Position numbers and translations under genes: made by a program. Of a stretch of DNA of 54,639 nucleotides, positions 42,672 to 52,037 are shown piece after piece. The stretch covers positions 1 through 54,639 of the forward strand of contig DATLTB010000022.1 in NCBI GenBank assembly GCA_035533815.1, given 5' to 3'. Under the pieces are notes generated by a model that saw only the letters and a program-made list of their open reading frames with translations, did no database searches and was not told the origin of the DNA. Source of the stretch: JANWKA01 sp035533815. Its GTDB lineage: Bacteria; Bacteroidota; Bacteroidia; Chitinophagales; Chitinophagaceae. Numbering within the stretch: position 1 is the stretch's first letter; every line of letters begins with the position of its first letter.

Positions 42672-42978
42672 TTCCGTAAGTTTTGGGTTAAAAAAACAAT
42701 TAATTATTAGGCAAAATTACTCTAAATATGATAGGATTCACCTCAATTTTATTGAATTTTATTGAAATTATTCCCTATTTTATTAATATTTATTTATAAA
42801 AATAAATATAGAATTATTTATAATATTTATATAATTTTTGAAATTTTTCTCACTAATAATTTATTAACCAGTCTTTTAATGAACTTATTTCGACGAATAA
42901 GTCATATAATATATAATTATTTAATAATTTAAGTGAATTTTAGGAAAAGCAACAGGGGGAAATACTGATTGGAAGGGC
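42672..42978. other. AT-rich control region of the first amt gene
   Basis: Strongly AT-rich, no gene. For the minus-strand amt gene it holds TAATTTTG (42719-42712), an exact -7 box, with TTG 24 bases upstream, a rather long spacing. A perfect 10-base direct repeat lies just upstream of these. The stretch 42780-42910 is nearly all A and T. Confidence 0.55.
42746..42765. repeat. Perfect 10-base direct repeat upstream of amt
   Basis: ATTTTATTGA occurs twice back to back (42746-42755, 42756-42765), one helical turn apart, directly upstream of the amt promoter elements. A protein bound to both copies would sit on one DNA face, so a regulator site is possible. Confidence 0.5.
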
Positions 42979-43218
42979 TCAAATTTGGGTAGGAACCAGG
43001 AGTTCCCGGATATCCACCCCAAGGACCAGGGCAATTTCCCGGAGAAGCTTTAGCGTAGGCTGGCTTTCATTATTACATATCCGGGTAATGGAATTGGGGG
43101 CCATATCCACCAGCTGTGCAAGGGCTTTATGGGACATATCCTTTTCAGCCAGTACCGCTTTGATGCAGTTTATCCGGATCTTTTCTTTTGGGTGTGAAGT
43201 AGGTTCCAGTGTAAACAA
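42979..43218 (-). CDS. XRE-family helix-turn-helix regulator
   Basis: A 79-residue DNA-binding protein consisting of a single HTH_3 domain: KIRINCIKAVLAEKDMSHKA, LAQLVDMAPNSITRICNNES, PTLKLLREIALVLGVDIREL. No sensor domain is attached. It lies between the two ammonium transporter genes, in the same direction as the first, and starts opposite a small unknown gene. It may control one or both transporters or itself; nothing in the sequence decides this. Confidence 0.85.
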   Translation of the reverse strand: MFTLEPTSHPKEKIRINCIKAVLAEKDMSHKALAQLVDMAPNSITRICNNESQPTLKLLREIALVLGVDIRELLVPTQI

Positions 43219-43293
43219 TTAAGCAGGCAATTTATCCATTATTTGTATTTATTCATACAATTTCGGCTAAAATATTTCAATAATAATACTTTA

Positions 43294-43326
43294 TTTGTAT
43301 TATTACGCTCATTTTATGTATCTTCG
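43294..43326 (+). promoter_or_regulatory. Likely promoter of the small unknown gene
   Basis: TTTG (43294-43297) is followed after 21 bases by TATCTTCG (43319-43326), one base from the -7 consensus. Transcription near 43333 would leave a 15-base leader before ATG 43348. This supports that start over the open codons from 43243. Confidence 0.5.
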
Positions 43327-43347
43327 CTTTTTCCAACCTGCTTACCT

Positions 43348-43647
43348 ATGGTGATCATTAATAGTTACCTGCGTAAAAATGTCCTAATTGCCGGGACGGA
43401 CCAATCAGCGCAAAAGGGGGATGAAAAGAATAACCAGTTGGCTGAACTTATCCGCCGTTGCGTGGAGTTCATTCCCCCCCATGAACTATCCCGATGTCTC
43501 CGTGATTTTTTCTTTCTGTATATCATGGACCTGAAAGAAATTCCTGAAGGTTTCAATAAACAGGTATTGGATATCCTGGTACTTTTTGAAGAACTGGACA
43601 ACGCGGAACAGCAAAATGCTGTTCCATTGGGTAAGGGTAATGAATAG
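43348..43647 (+). CDS. Small protein of unknown function
   Basis: A 99-residue, mostly helical, charged protein without signal peptide or membrane helix. A helix-rich core (LAELIRRCVEFIPPHELSRC, LRDFFFLYIMDLKEIPEGF) is followed by an acidic helix (LVLFEELDNAEQQN). ATG 43348 is preferred because a promoter lies directly upstream. No family is recognised. It is divergent from the XRE gene, 130 bases apart, and lies upstream of the second amt gene in the same direction. Confidence 0.6.
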   Translation: MVIINSYLRKNVLIAGTDQSAQKGDEKNNQLAELIRRCVEFIPPHELSRCLRDFFFLYIMDLKEIPEGFNKQVLDILVLFEELDNAEQQNAVPLGKGNE

Positions 43648-44118
43648 CCTGCCGATTCCCCATTAACCAAAGTGGGAATTTAAAATCCCCAACCTGGATC
43701 AGGTTACTGAAAAAGTAGTTATCCCAGATGGTTCCTCAAATCAATTTTATTCCTGACCAGCGTTAAGCAACCATCCTCTTGATTTTTATCCCGGAATTAC
43801 CCGAATTAACCCATTTTACCCATTTAACTTACAAGTTCGTTTTTCAATAAATTAATTCACATTATATATATAATTATATAATTGATTTATTTTTGTATAA
43901 ATCAAGGTTAATTATCTGTTAATCAGTGTTAATTAAATGATATAAAAATAATTATAATAAATATTAGGTAAATAAATATATTTAATTTTTGCATAAATTA
44001 TAATATAGTACCTTAAAATTTATCAATTATTCAATGTATTTTCTATGTTTTCCGTTTAATTTTATGTTTTAATAATAAATTAGTTTTATTTTTAACCTAT
44101 TTTTATAAGATTAATTTT
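43648..44118. other. Long AT-rich leader of the second amt gene
   Basis: About 470 bases without a gene. A weak hairpin (ATTCCC 43655-43660 / GGGAAT 43674-43679) may end the preceding gene. From 43800 to the amt ATG the sequence is extremely AT-rich and has a 24-base palindrome at 43882-43905. TATTTTTG at 43888-43895 within it fits a -7 box. If used, the amt leader would exceed 200 bases. Confidence 0.5.
43882..43905. repeat. Palindrome upstream of the second amt gene
   Basis: TTGATTTAT (43882-43890) and ATAAATCAA (43897-43905) are perfect 9-base inverted arms around TTTTGT. The site overlaps a possible -7 box (43888-43895), as would an operator. Confidence 0.55.
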
Positions 44119-45726
44119 ATGCGGATACATTTATTCTCCGGTTTCTTATCCAGGAAAACCCCGCAGGAAAAATCATTGGGGTTGCGTGCTGCATGGGTTC
44201 GCTACCTGCCTCTTATTGGTATGACCTGCATTTTCCTGATCCTGTCTTGTGTGGTCTTTGCCCAGGATCCGACCGGTGCCACTACTGGAACGATTAAAGA
44301 TATACCCGCTGTCAATGCAGGAAAACCAACGGGTCAGGAGATTGCTGATGCTGTCGGGCACAATAAAATTGCCATCAATATTATGTGGACCCTGGTCACC
44401 GGTTTTCTGGTGATGTTCATGCAGGCCGGATTTGCCATGGTGGAAACAGGGTTTACTCAGGCGAAGAATGTAGCGCATACCATGGCAATGAATTTTATGG
44501 TATATGCCCTGGGAATATTGGGCTTCTGGATCTGCGGGTTTGCTTTTATGTATGGAGGATGCGGGGGAGTTGCCTCCCTGGGTGGAACACCCGGATTAAC
44601 CCATGAAGTTACCGTTCATCTTTTTGGAAAAGATTTTGGCCTTATCGGAGCTGCCGGCTATTTCCTGAACAGTAAGGTATATGATGTCGGAGTCTTCACC
44701 TTATTTCTTTTCCAAATGGTGTTTATGGATACTGCAGCCACTATTCCCACCGGGGCAATGGCAGAACGGTGGAAATTCAAGGCTTTCATGGTCTATGGGT
44801 TTTTCATTTCCATGTTCATCTATCCCATTTTTGGCAATTGGGTATGGGGTGGGGGCTGGTTGGCCCAACTGGGTACCAATTTCGGATTAGGCCATGGCCA
44901 TGTGGATTTTGCGGGTTCATCCGTAGTACATATGGTAGGGGGTGTGGCGGCGCTCGCAGGAGCTGTGGCATTGGGTCCAAGGATTGGGAAATACAAGAAA
45001 GATGGCACTGTGAATACGATTCCCGCCCATAATATCCCCATGGCAATTATTGGAACTTTTATTCTTGCCTTTGGCTGGTTTGGTTTCAATCCGGGATCCA
45101 CTCTTTCCGGAACGGATATGCGTATTGGGATCATTGCTACTAACACGATGCTGGCCAGTGCTAGCGGGGCCTTATTTGCTACACTGTATGTCTGGTGGAG
45201 ATATAAAAAGCCTGATCCGGGAATGATGGCCAATGGCATGCTTGCTGGACTGGTGGCCATTACTGCGCCGTGTGCGTTTGTGAATTCCATGTCAGCTATC
45301 ATCATCGGGGCTATAGCCGGAGTACTGGTGGTGGTTTCTGCAGTCTGGCTGGACCGGAAAATGAAAGTGGATGATCCTGTCGGGGCTGTGGCTGTTCATG
45401 GAGTTAACGGGCTTTGGGGTGTACTTGCCCTGGGATTGTTTGCAGATGGCACTTATGGAAACGGATGGAATGGTGTACCGGGGAATGTGACTGGCTTGTT
45501 TTATGGTAATCCGGGTCAGTTCCTGGCCGAACTTATTGGAGGAATAACCTGTTTTGTGTTTGTCTTCTGCACTATGTACTTCTTTTTCAAGGTATGTGCC
45601 TGGACGATTGGTCTGAGGGTTGATAGACAATCGGAATTAGCCGGACTTGATATGTATGAAATGGGAGTGCACGGATATGTCAATGATCCCCATACCGTTC
45701 AGGCAGAAGTGGAAGTTGATATGTAA
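44119..45726 (+). CDS. amt: Ammonium transporter (Amt/Mep/Rh family), second copy
   Basis: A 535-residue ammonium channel with a long N-terminal export signal (cleavage near residue 54, VVFAQ) and eleven expected helices. Motifs include GFLVMFMQAGFAMVETGF, DTAATIPTGAMAERWKF, and the pore histidines in SSVVHMVGGVAALAG and VAVHGVNGLWGVL. It is closer to classical AmtB (ATIPTGAMAER) than the first copy. NhaA follows 34 bases downstream in the same direction. No PII gene is present. Confidence 0.95.
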   Translation: MRIHLFSGFLSRKTPQEKSLGLRAAWVRYLPLIGMTCIFLILSCVVFAQDPTGATTGTIKDIPAVNAGKPTGQEIADAVGHNKIAINIMWTLVTGFLVMFMQAGFAMVETGFTQAKNVAHTMAMNFMVYALGILGFWICGFAFMYGGCGGVASLGGTPGLTHEVTVHLFGKDFGLIGAAGYFLNSKVYDVGVFTLFLFQMVFMDTAATIPTGAMAERWKFKAFMVYGFFISMFIYPIFGNWVWGGGWLAQLGTNFGLGHGHVDFAGSSVVHMVGGVAALAGAVALGPRIGKYKKDGTVNTIPAHNIPMAIIGTFILAFGWFGFNPGSTLSGTDMRIGIIATNTMLASASGALFATLYVWWRYKKPDPGMMANGMLAGLVAITAPCAFVNSMSAIIIGAIAGVLVVVSAVWLDRKMKVDDPVGAVAVHGVNGLWGVLALGLFADGTYGNGWNGVPGNVTGLFYGNPGQFLAELIGGITCFVFVFCTMYFFFKVCAWTIGLRVDRQSELAGLDMYEMGVHGYVNDPHTVQAEVEVDM

Positions 45727-45760
45727 AAGTCATTAATCTAATGGATAAAAAAGAGTTACC

Positions 45761-47017
45761 ATGGTAAAGCTAGTTCGCCATAAAATGTTTACGCCGATCC
45801 GAAGTTTTTTTAAGGACAGCCGGGCTACCGGAGTGTTATTGATTGTATGTACTATATTATCTCTTCTTTTTTCCAATCTGGGTGGCACCAGTGCTGCTTA
45901 TGTGGGGTTCTGGCATGCCCGGTTTTTCACCCCTTCGGGAATTATTCATATGCCAAATAGTCCCCTGATGCTTATCAATGAGGTATTGATGAGCTTCTTC
46001 TTTTTTCTGGTTGGTATTGAAATCAAGCGCGAGTTGAAGGTCGGCGAACTGGCCTCTGTCCGTAAATCCATGCTACCGGTGCTGGCAGCGCTCGGAGGGA
46101 TGATTTTCCCGGCAATCATATTTACCATTTTTAACGGGAGTACCCCATTTCATCACGGATGGGGAATACCCATGGCTACAGATATTGCCTTTTCTCTGGG
46201 TATCCTTTCTTTGCTTGGCAGGAAGATTCCAGTTCAATTAAAAATATTCCTGATGGCCCTGGCAATTATTGATGATCTGGGAGCCGTTGTAACTATTGCA
46301 ATATTTTATTCCAACCAGCTGAATTTCCCGTTTCTGATCGGGGCTGCAACAGCCTTGGTTTCGATCATCATGCTGAATGTCGTTAAAGTAAGGCGTCTGG
46401 CCTGGTATATCTTACCGGCTATATTATTATGGTATTGTATTTTCAATTCCGGAATAAATGCCACTATTGCGGGAGTCATTCTGGCTTTTTGCATGCCCTT
46501 ATCCAAAATGAACAAACTGGAACAAATCCTTCATGCTCCGGTCAACTTTTTTATCATGCCCCTTTTTGCATTGGCAAACACCGCCATTGTACTGACTTCA
46601 GCAACAGGTCATTTCTTTACTTCCACGATCAGTCTCGGGATTATCCTTGGTCTGGTGTTTGGAAAACCATTGGGGATTTTCCTGTTTTCTTTTCTTGCTG
46701 CCAAATCAGGCATTGCTACACTTCCTTCCCAAACCAGTTTTAAACAACTGTTCGGGATCGGAATGCTGGGTGGTATCGGGTTCACCATGTCCATTTTTAC
46801 CGCTACCCTGGCTTATCAAATGATGGACCTGCAGGTCATCTCCAAAATAGCCATCATCGCCGGTTCTGTTATTTCGGGGAGTCTCGGATACCTTTATCTG
46901 ACCAGATTGAGGACTGTTCCTGCAATGCATGTGGTTAAATCTATCAGCGACAGCCCAGTGTATGAGGATGAATCCATTTTTGGTCTTGCAGCCCTGAATG
47001 AACCTGCCTTGATTTGA
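45761..47017 (+). CDS. nhaA: Na+/H+ antiporter NhaA
   Basis: A 418-residue NhaA antiporter with twelve expected helices. The ion-binding pair D171-D172 in LAIIDDLGAVV and D141 in MATDIAFSLG are conserved, as are SFFFFLVGIEIKREL and GIGMLGGIGFTMSIF. It exchanges Na+ for protons and keeps cytoplasmic pH. It lies 34 bases after the second amt gene and probably shares its transcript. The last 30 residues form a hydrophilic tail. Confidence 0.96.
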   Translation: MVKLVRHKMFTPIRSFFKDSRATGVLLIVCTILSLLFSNLGGTSAAYVGFWHARFFTPSGIIHMPNSPLMLINEVLMSFFFFLVGIEIKRELKVGELASVRKSMLPVLAALGGMIFPAIIFTIFNGSTPFHHGWGIPMATDIAFSLGILSLLGRKIPVQLKIFLMALAIIDDLGAVVTIAIFYSNQLNFPFLIGAATALVSIIMLNVVKVRRLAWYILPAILLWYCIFNSGINATIAGVILAFCMPLSKMNKLEQILHAPVNFFIMPLFALANTAIVLTSATGHFFTSTISLGIILGLVFGKPLGIFLFSFLAAKSGIATLPSQTSFKQLFGIGMLGGIGFTMSIFTATLAYQMMDLQVISKIAIIAGSVISGSLGYLYLTRLRTVPAMHVVKSISDSPVYEDESIFGLAALNEPALI

Positions 47018-47133
47018 TTGTGTTCTTAACCTAGTTTGCAAACCAATCTAAAAAATAGAAACCTGCAACAAATATACCCGGCTGATTTTTAGCGATTTGC
47101 GCTACATCTGACAGCTTCCTTTCATTTTCGGGA

Positions 47134-47697
47134 TCAGACTTTACTGACTATGAACTGATGATATTCCAAATCAAATTCTTTTGCATCCCATGTTTCCTTT
47201 TCGTCCAGGTCCAACCATTCTTTCATCTCCTGATATCCAGGATGTTTCGGATCTGCAAGAATAGATCGCAATTCTGCATATCCTCCTGAACCCCCGCAAT
47301 CTTCCGGCGGACATGCACCGGTTCCTGCAAGTAAGGAAGCCTTGATCCTTTTTTCATCAGTTATTTTTTCCAGGGTAATTTTATGCACCCAGTCATCCCC
47401 ATAATCATAGGTATATGTGAAACATTGTCCGGGTTCCCTGAAAATGGCAGACAATTTTATTTTCCGGGCATCCTGCATACCTGCAATCCGGTCCGGTCCT
47501 GGTTCAGGAATTCCGATTACCGGATAACTTCCATAGCCGGTAGGGGAAAATTCAAAAAGATGGCAATTATACCAACCAAAAGCATCCTGTATGACTTGAT
47601 GAAACTTCATAAAACTAAAATTGTCCGGAACAATGAGTTTCCGCCATACCGGTGGTTTTGAAATATTGCGCAGCTGAATTTTAAACTGAAGGGTCAT
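47134..47697 (-). CDS. Plasmid pRiA4b ORF-3-like protein
   Basis: A 187-residue soluble protein of the PRiA4_ORF3 family, recognised by FKIQLRNISKPPVWRKLIVP, FSFMKFHQVIQDAFGWYNCH, FTYTYDYGDDWVHKITLEKI and CPPEDCGGSGGY. Function is unknown; members are common on chromosomes and plasmids. It stands alone, with converging nhaA on one side. Confidence 0.9.
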   Translation of the reverse strand: MTLQFKIQLRNISKPPVWRKLIVPDNFSFMKFHQVIQDAFGWYNCHLFEFSPTGYGSYPVIGIPEPGPDRIAGMQDARKIKLSAIFREPGQCFTYTYDYGDDWVHKITLEKITDEKRIKASLLAGTGACPPEDCGGSGGYAELRSILADPKHPGYQEMKEWLDLDEKETWDAKEFDLEYHQFIVSKV

Positions 47698-47837
47698 ACC
47701 AGTAATTTTTAGGCTTAGTTAAAAAATTAAGAACCTTTTTTATTCATATTAAGTTTTGTAGAAGCACGGTAAATAATCCGGATGATATGCCATGATTCAA
47801 ATGAATGTTTTATTTGAATGATCCCTTTGTGCATATG

Positions 47838-50207
47838 TCAATTCAATTTTAGTTGAAGGGGGGCTCCCTCATATTTCACAATCTGGTCTGGCGTATTTTC
47901 CGGCGCAATGCTGATGCCATGACCCATCCGGACCAGGACCACATGGATAAAGCGGGTCTTTTTCATGCCAGGGTATTTACCCTCTTGCTTACCAATACTC
48001 AATATATGCCTTTGGTCATCCCAGGTAAACCGGATCGTGGAATACTGTCCTTTGCGATAGCCATATCCGTTGTTGGCATCTTCATAAAGGGTGAAATGGG
48101 CATTGGCTCCAGGATAGATCCTCAGTTCCAGGGGATCGGCCGGTTTTTCTGTGGCGTATTGCAGATAGGGTCCCATGGGGAGTATTGATCCGGCTTTCAC
48201 AAATAATGGCATCGTTTCCAGGGGTGCGGGAGATGGTATGGTTTCACCTCCCTTGAGGGATTTCCCTGTCCAGAAATCAAACCAGCGGCTGCCTTCCGGA
48301 AGGTAAACGCTGCGAATGACCAGCCCTTTCCTGTCTACTGGACAAACCAGGAAATCTGGTCCGAACATATATTGGTTACGGATATTGTATACCGCTGTAT
48401 CCTTCCTGAAATCAAAGGCAAGGGCTCGCATGGGAGTATATCCTTCCTGAGTCACTTTCCAGCCCAGGGAATATATATAAGGCATCAGCCGGTACCGGAG
48501 ATTATCATAGCTTAAAAGAATCGCTTTGGTGAGGGAGTCCCAGTGATCAGAATATAGGGCTCTTTCCCCCTTACCATGGATCCGGAAAATGGGACAGAAG
48601 GACCCGAACTGAAACCACCGGATGAAAAGCTCCCTGTTGGCCGGGGTTGACCAGTCTGGTGCGGCCCCATGATAGTGATAGCCCCCGATATCTGAAGTCC
48701 AGTAAGGTATACCTGAAACACAGGCATTGATTCCCTGGGATACCTGGTCCTTTAACGAGGAAAAGGTACTGGTAACATCTGATGACCAGAGTGTGGCGGC
48801 ATTCCGCTGTTGACCAGCGAATGCCTGCCTGGCTAATATAAAGACCCGCTTACCAGGAATATCCCTCCGCCATCCCTGGTAAATGGCCGTAGTATGTTCC
48901 AGGGAATACGTGTTGAAATAGTCTATCCCCCTTCCCAGATAAAATTCGTTTTGTCTGCGGACATCCAGACTGTCCCCATCATCGGGTTCACACTGATCTG
49001 CCCACCATCCGTCCCAGCCATCCCTGATCATGAGGCTATCGCCGGCCTGCTTCCAATACAGGGCCCTTGCCCTTGGGTTATAGGGATCATAGTAAACATC
49101 CAGATTATGGCTCATGATATTGTTCCAGCGGATATCGGTAAATCCATGTATTTGTTCCAAGGCCTTGTAATCCCGGCTTCCCGCCCCAAAACAGGGCCAT
49201 ATGGAAATCATGGCATGCACATGAGCCCGATGAAGTTCCTCCACCATGGCTTTTGGATTGGGATAATTTTGCGGATTCATGATATGGGATCCGATAGGAA
49301 AAGGAGCCCAGTAAAACCAATCCTGGACAATTGCGTCCAGGGGAATATGGTTTTTGCGGTAGTTGTCTTTCACAGCCAGTACCTCCGCCTGGCTCTGGTA
49401 ACGATCCTGGGACTGAAAAAGGCCAAATGCCCATTTCGGGAACATCGGAGCTTCCCCGGTGGCTTTACGGTAACTGGCAATGATATGATCGAACTTCGGA
49501 CCATAGAAAAAATAATAATCTATCAGGTTGCCGCTTTCACTGGTATACCTGAACCGGGTATCCTGCTTAACTTCCCCGTTAAAACGGGAAGCAGCATAAT
49601 TGTCCCAAAGCAGGCCATACCCCCTTGTGGAAAGCAGGACCGGTATGGCTCCTGTCATATACCTGATGGCCATATCCTGCCTGCGCCCTTTATAGTTAAT
49701 AGACCCTGAATCCAGTGGATGGCAACCGAGACCATATAGGGCTTCGCCGGCAGGTGAAACAAACTGTGTCCGGCAGGTATAGGTATGAAATCCGGTCACT
49801 ATGGAAGGGGTCATCCTTTTTCCGGCACTGCCGTCTTCTGCCAGAATGATTTTGCCGGCTTTGGACAGGTACTGGATGGCAAGATCGGCTTTGTCAATCC
49901 GGATGATTAACCGGTCAGTGGTGATTACCACATAATCACCGGCATCTTTAACCTGGAAAGAGGTAACCCCCTTCCATGGCTGAATAAATACCAGGGATTT
50001 GCGGACTGGGATTGCCGGAAGGCTGCTGTACCTTACTTCCACTAAATCTGCCGCATGGATGTCCAGTTCCAGGCTTCCCTTATCCAATGTGAATTTGACC
50101 CTGTTTCCATCGCGGACATATGAAATGATTGCAGCGCTGACGGATCTGCCATAGCAAATTTCGCCAAGGCCAAACAGGATATAAAGTAAAAAAACCTTGG
50201 GGCTCAT
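47838..50207 (-). CDS. Secreted GH31 glycoside hydrolase (alpha-xylosidase/alpha-glucosidase type)
   Basis: A 789-residue enzyme with a signal peptide (residues 1-25). An N-terminal beta-sandwich leads to the GH31 barrel. The nucleophile is D404 in GWWADQCEPD, and the acid/base lies in LWSSDVTSTF. GIPYWTSDIGGY is the conserved substrate-binding loop. The C-terminal beta domains include a DUF5110-like part. The Cys after WWADQ and the acidic run following it differ from the common E-P-E pattern, so specificity may be alpha-xyloside or another alpha-linkage. No linked SusCD. Confidence 0.92.
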   Translation of the reverse strand: MSPKVFLLYILFGLGEICYGRSVSAAIISYVRDGNRVKFTLDKGSLELDIHAADLVEVRYSSLPAIPVRKSLVFIQPWKGVTSFQVKDAGDYVVITTDRLIIRIDKADLAIQYLSKAGKIILAEDGSAGKRMTPSIVTGFHTYTCRTQFVSPAGEALYGLGCHPLDSGSINYKGRRQDMAIRYMTGAIPVLLSTRGYGLLWDNYAASRFNGEVKQDTRFRYTSESGNLIDYYFFYGPKFDHIIASYRKATGEAPMFPKWAFGLFQSQDRYQSQAEVLAVKDNYRKNHIPLDAIVQDWFYWAPFPIGSHIMNPQNYPNPKAMVEELHRAHVHAMISIWPCFGAGSRDYKALEQIHGFTDIRWNNIMSHNLDVYYDPYNPRARALYWKQAGDSLMIRDGWDGWWADQCEPDDGDSLDVRRQNEFYLGRGIDYFNTYSLEHTTAIYQGWRRDIPGKRVFILARQAFAGQQRNAATLWSSDVTSTFSSLKDQVSQGINACVSGIPYWTSDIGGYHYHGAAPDWSTPANRELFIRWFQFGSFCPIFRIHGKGERALYSDHWDSLTKAILLSYDNLRYRLMPYIYSLGWKVTQEGYTPMRALAFDFRKDTAVYNIRNQYMFGPDFLVCPVDRKGLVIRSVYLPEGSRWFDFWTGKSLKGGETIPSPAPLETMPLFVKAGSILPMGPYLQYATEKPADPLELRIYPGANAHFTLYEDANNGYGYRKGQYSTIRFTWDDQRHILSIGKQEGKYPGMKKTRFIHVVLVRMGHGISIAPENTPDQIVKYEGAPLQLKLN

Positions 50208-50635
50208 ATGAAGTCATATTTTATCTCCGGTCCCTAAATTTCAAATAAAAAATCCAGGATATTCAAAGTATTTTTACAAAAGGATGGGTAAAAAAAACAT
50301 GAATGGTGTATTCTGTTTACAATCAATTACGTTGTTTCCCGGAGCTTTCAGTGCTGCCCCTGGAAATATCAGAACCAATCATTATTTCCGCCGGACGAGT
50401 TAACCAGATCCTTAATGATGCCATGTCGGAATGCGGGATGCAACCAAGCAGCAGTCAACGGGCCATATAAAAAAATATCCCTGAAAAATAACCAGCACTG
50501 ATTAAACCTGTCGATGATATCCTTTTTCATAAATAATTCAGGCATTTGACCGTTAAAAATGGAATTAACTTTCCATCTGAACTATTCGTTTTGTACAGGG
50601 AGAAAGGACAATTATTTTAAACCTACCTTGAACTC
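50208..50635. other. Intergenic region between divergent glycosidase genes
   Basis: No open frame of protein character. It should hold the promoters of the divergent GH31 and GH5 genes. The segment just before the GH31 gene is AT-rich. I could not fix a full promoter for either gene. Confidence 0.4.
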
Positions 50636-51958
50636 TTGTTTATGCACAGATTTCTCCATCTTTTTTTACTAAGCCTGATAATGGTCATGTCTAGTCCCGG
50701 AAGGATTAATGCCCAGGAAGGATTTGTGCAAGTGAAAGGCGAAGGATTCATCATCAGGGGTAATCCCTATCATTTTCTGGGAACTAATTTCTGGTATGGG
50801 ATGAATCTGGGTTCCAGGGGACCCGGAGGCGATAGGCCAAGGCTGCTCCGTGAACTGGACAGGCTAAAATCCATGGGAATCAATAACCTGCGGATTATGG
50901 GTGGCAGCGAAGGTCCTGATTCAGCACCCTGGAGGATGGTCCCATCCCTACAGCCCAGTCCGGGAATTTATAATCAGGATGTATTAAACGGCCTGGACTT
51001 CCTGCTCTCAGAAATGCATAAAAGGGGCATGTATGCTGTGGTCTGTTTGAATAATTTCTGGGACTGGTCCGGCGGATTTGGTCAATATATTGTCTGGAGC
51101 GGTGAGGCTGATAAGATTCCCTACCCTCCCCCCAGTCCGGGAGGGAACTGGCAGACATATCAGGAATTTGCGGCAGGATTCTATTCCAATCCAAAGGCGC
51201 AGGCATTGTTTGAACAGTTCATCCATTTTATCATTGGACATATTAACCCCTATACCGGAAAAACGTACAGGGATGATCCCACGATTATGGCCTGGGAGCT
51301 GGCCAATGAACCCAGGGGTATCAATAATGTGCCAGCTTTCCTGAAATGGATCGACCAGACTGCCGGGTTCATCAAATCCCTGGATAGTCACCATCTGGTG
51401 ACCACAGGCAGCGAGGGAGATACTCCTTCGCCTTCCACAGCCGGGAATGACTTTTATCTGGATCATTCCAGCAAGTACATTGATTACACTACTATACATA
51501 TCTGGGTGCAGAACTGGGGAATGTATAACCCCGCCGACGCCGAACATACTTACGGACCTGCACTGAAATATGCCTTAAACTATCTGTCTGATCATGAAAA
51601 GATTGCCCGACAGCTGGGGAAACCCCTGGTAATGGAAGAATTCGGGTTATCCAGGGATCACAATGTATTCACTCCGGGCTCGCCGGTAACCATCCGTGAT
51701 CAGTATTACAGTAGCCTGTTTAAGGCAATTTATGAACGGGCATCTATAAATAAAAGTGTAGTTGCCGGCTGTAATTTCTGGGCATGGGCCGGGGAAGGAA
51801 GAGCGGATAAAGCCGGTGATTACTGGAAACCCGGAAATGCTTTTATAGGTGATCCGGCTCATGAACCACAGGGATGGTACTCCGTGTTTGATACAGATAC
51901 TTCAACTATTCGGATAATCCAGGAATTTGCCCGTAAAATGAATTCAATCGGAAAATAA
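50636..51958 (+). CDS. Secreted GH5 glycoside hydrolase, beta-mannanase-like
   Basis: A 440-residue enzyme with a signal peptide (residues 1-26, RINAQ). The GH5 barrel shows MAWELANEPRG, with E225 as acid/base, and LVMEEFGLSRD, with E335 as nucleophile. FLGTNFWYGMNLGS, LNNFWDWSGGFGQYI and HIWVQNWGMY resemble the GH5_7 endo-beta-1,4-mannanase group. It would cut mannan or glucomannan outside the cytoplasm. The gene is divergent from the GH31 gene. Confidence 0.92.
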   Translation: MFMHRFLHLFLLSLIMVMSSPGRINAQEGFVQVKGEGFIIRGNPYHFLGTNFWYGMNLGSRGPGGDRPRLLRELDRLKSMGINNLRIMGGSEGPDSAPWRMVPSLQPSPGIYNQDVLNGLDFLLSEMHKRGMYAVVCLNNFWDWSGGFGQYIVWSGEADKIPYPPPSPGGNWQTYQEFAAGFYSNPKAQALFEQFIHFIIGHINPYTGKTYRDDPTIMAWELANEPRGINNVPAFLKWIDQTAGFIKSLDSHHLVTTGSEGDTPSPSTAGNDFYLDHSSKYIDYTTIHIWVQNWGMYNPADAEHTYGPALKYALNYLSDHEKIARQLGKPLVMEEFGLSRDHNVFTPGSPVTIRDQYYSSLFKAIYERASINKSVVAGCNFWAWAGEGRADKAGDYWKPGNAFIGDPAHEPQGWYSVFDTDTSTIRIIQEFARKMNSIGK

Positions 51959-52037
51959 TTTCATTGCATCACGAGTTCAGCCGGAATAACGATAGATCCG
52001 GGAATGTTAATTTTTTATTCAAACCTATTTGTACCCA

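Noticed and set aside
42780..42960. Sigma-54 promoter before the amt genes
   Set aside because: No GG-N10-GC pair was found in either amt leader, whereas Bacteroidota -7 boxes are present.
50464..50530. Small open frame between the divergent GH31 and GH5 genes
   Set aside because: Fewer than 30 codons with no ribosome-binding or family signal; most likely chance.
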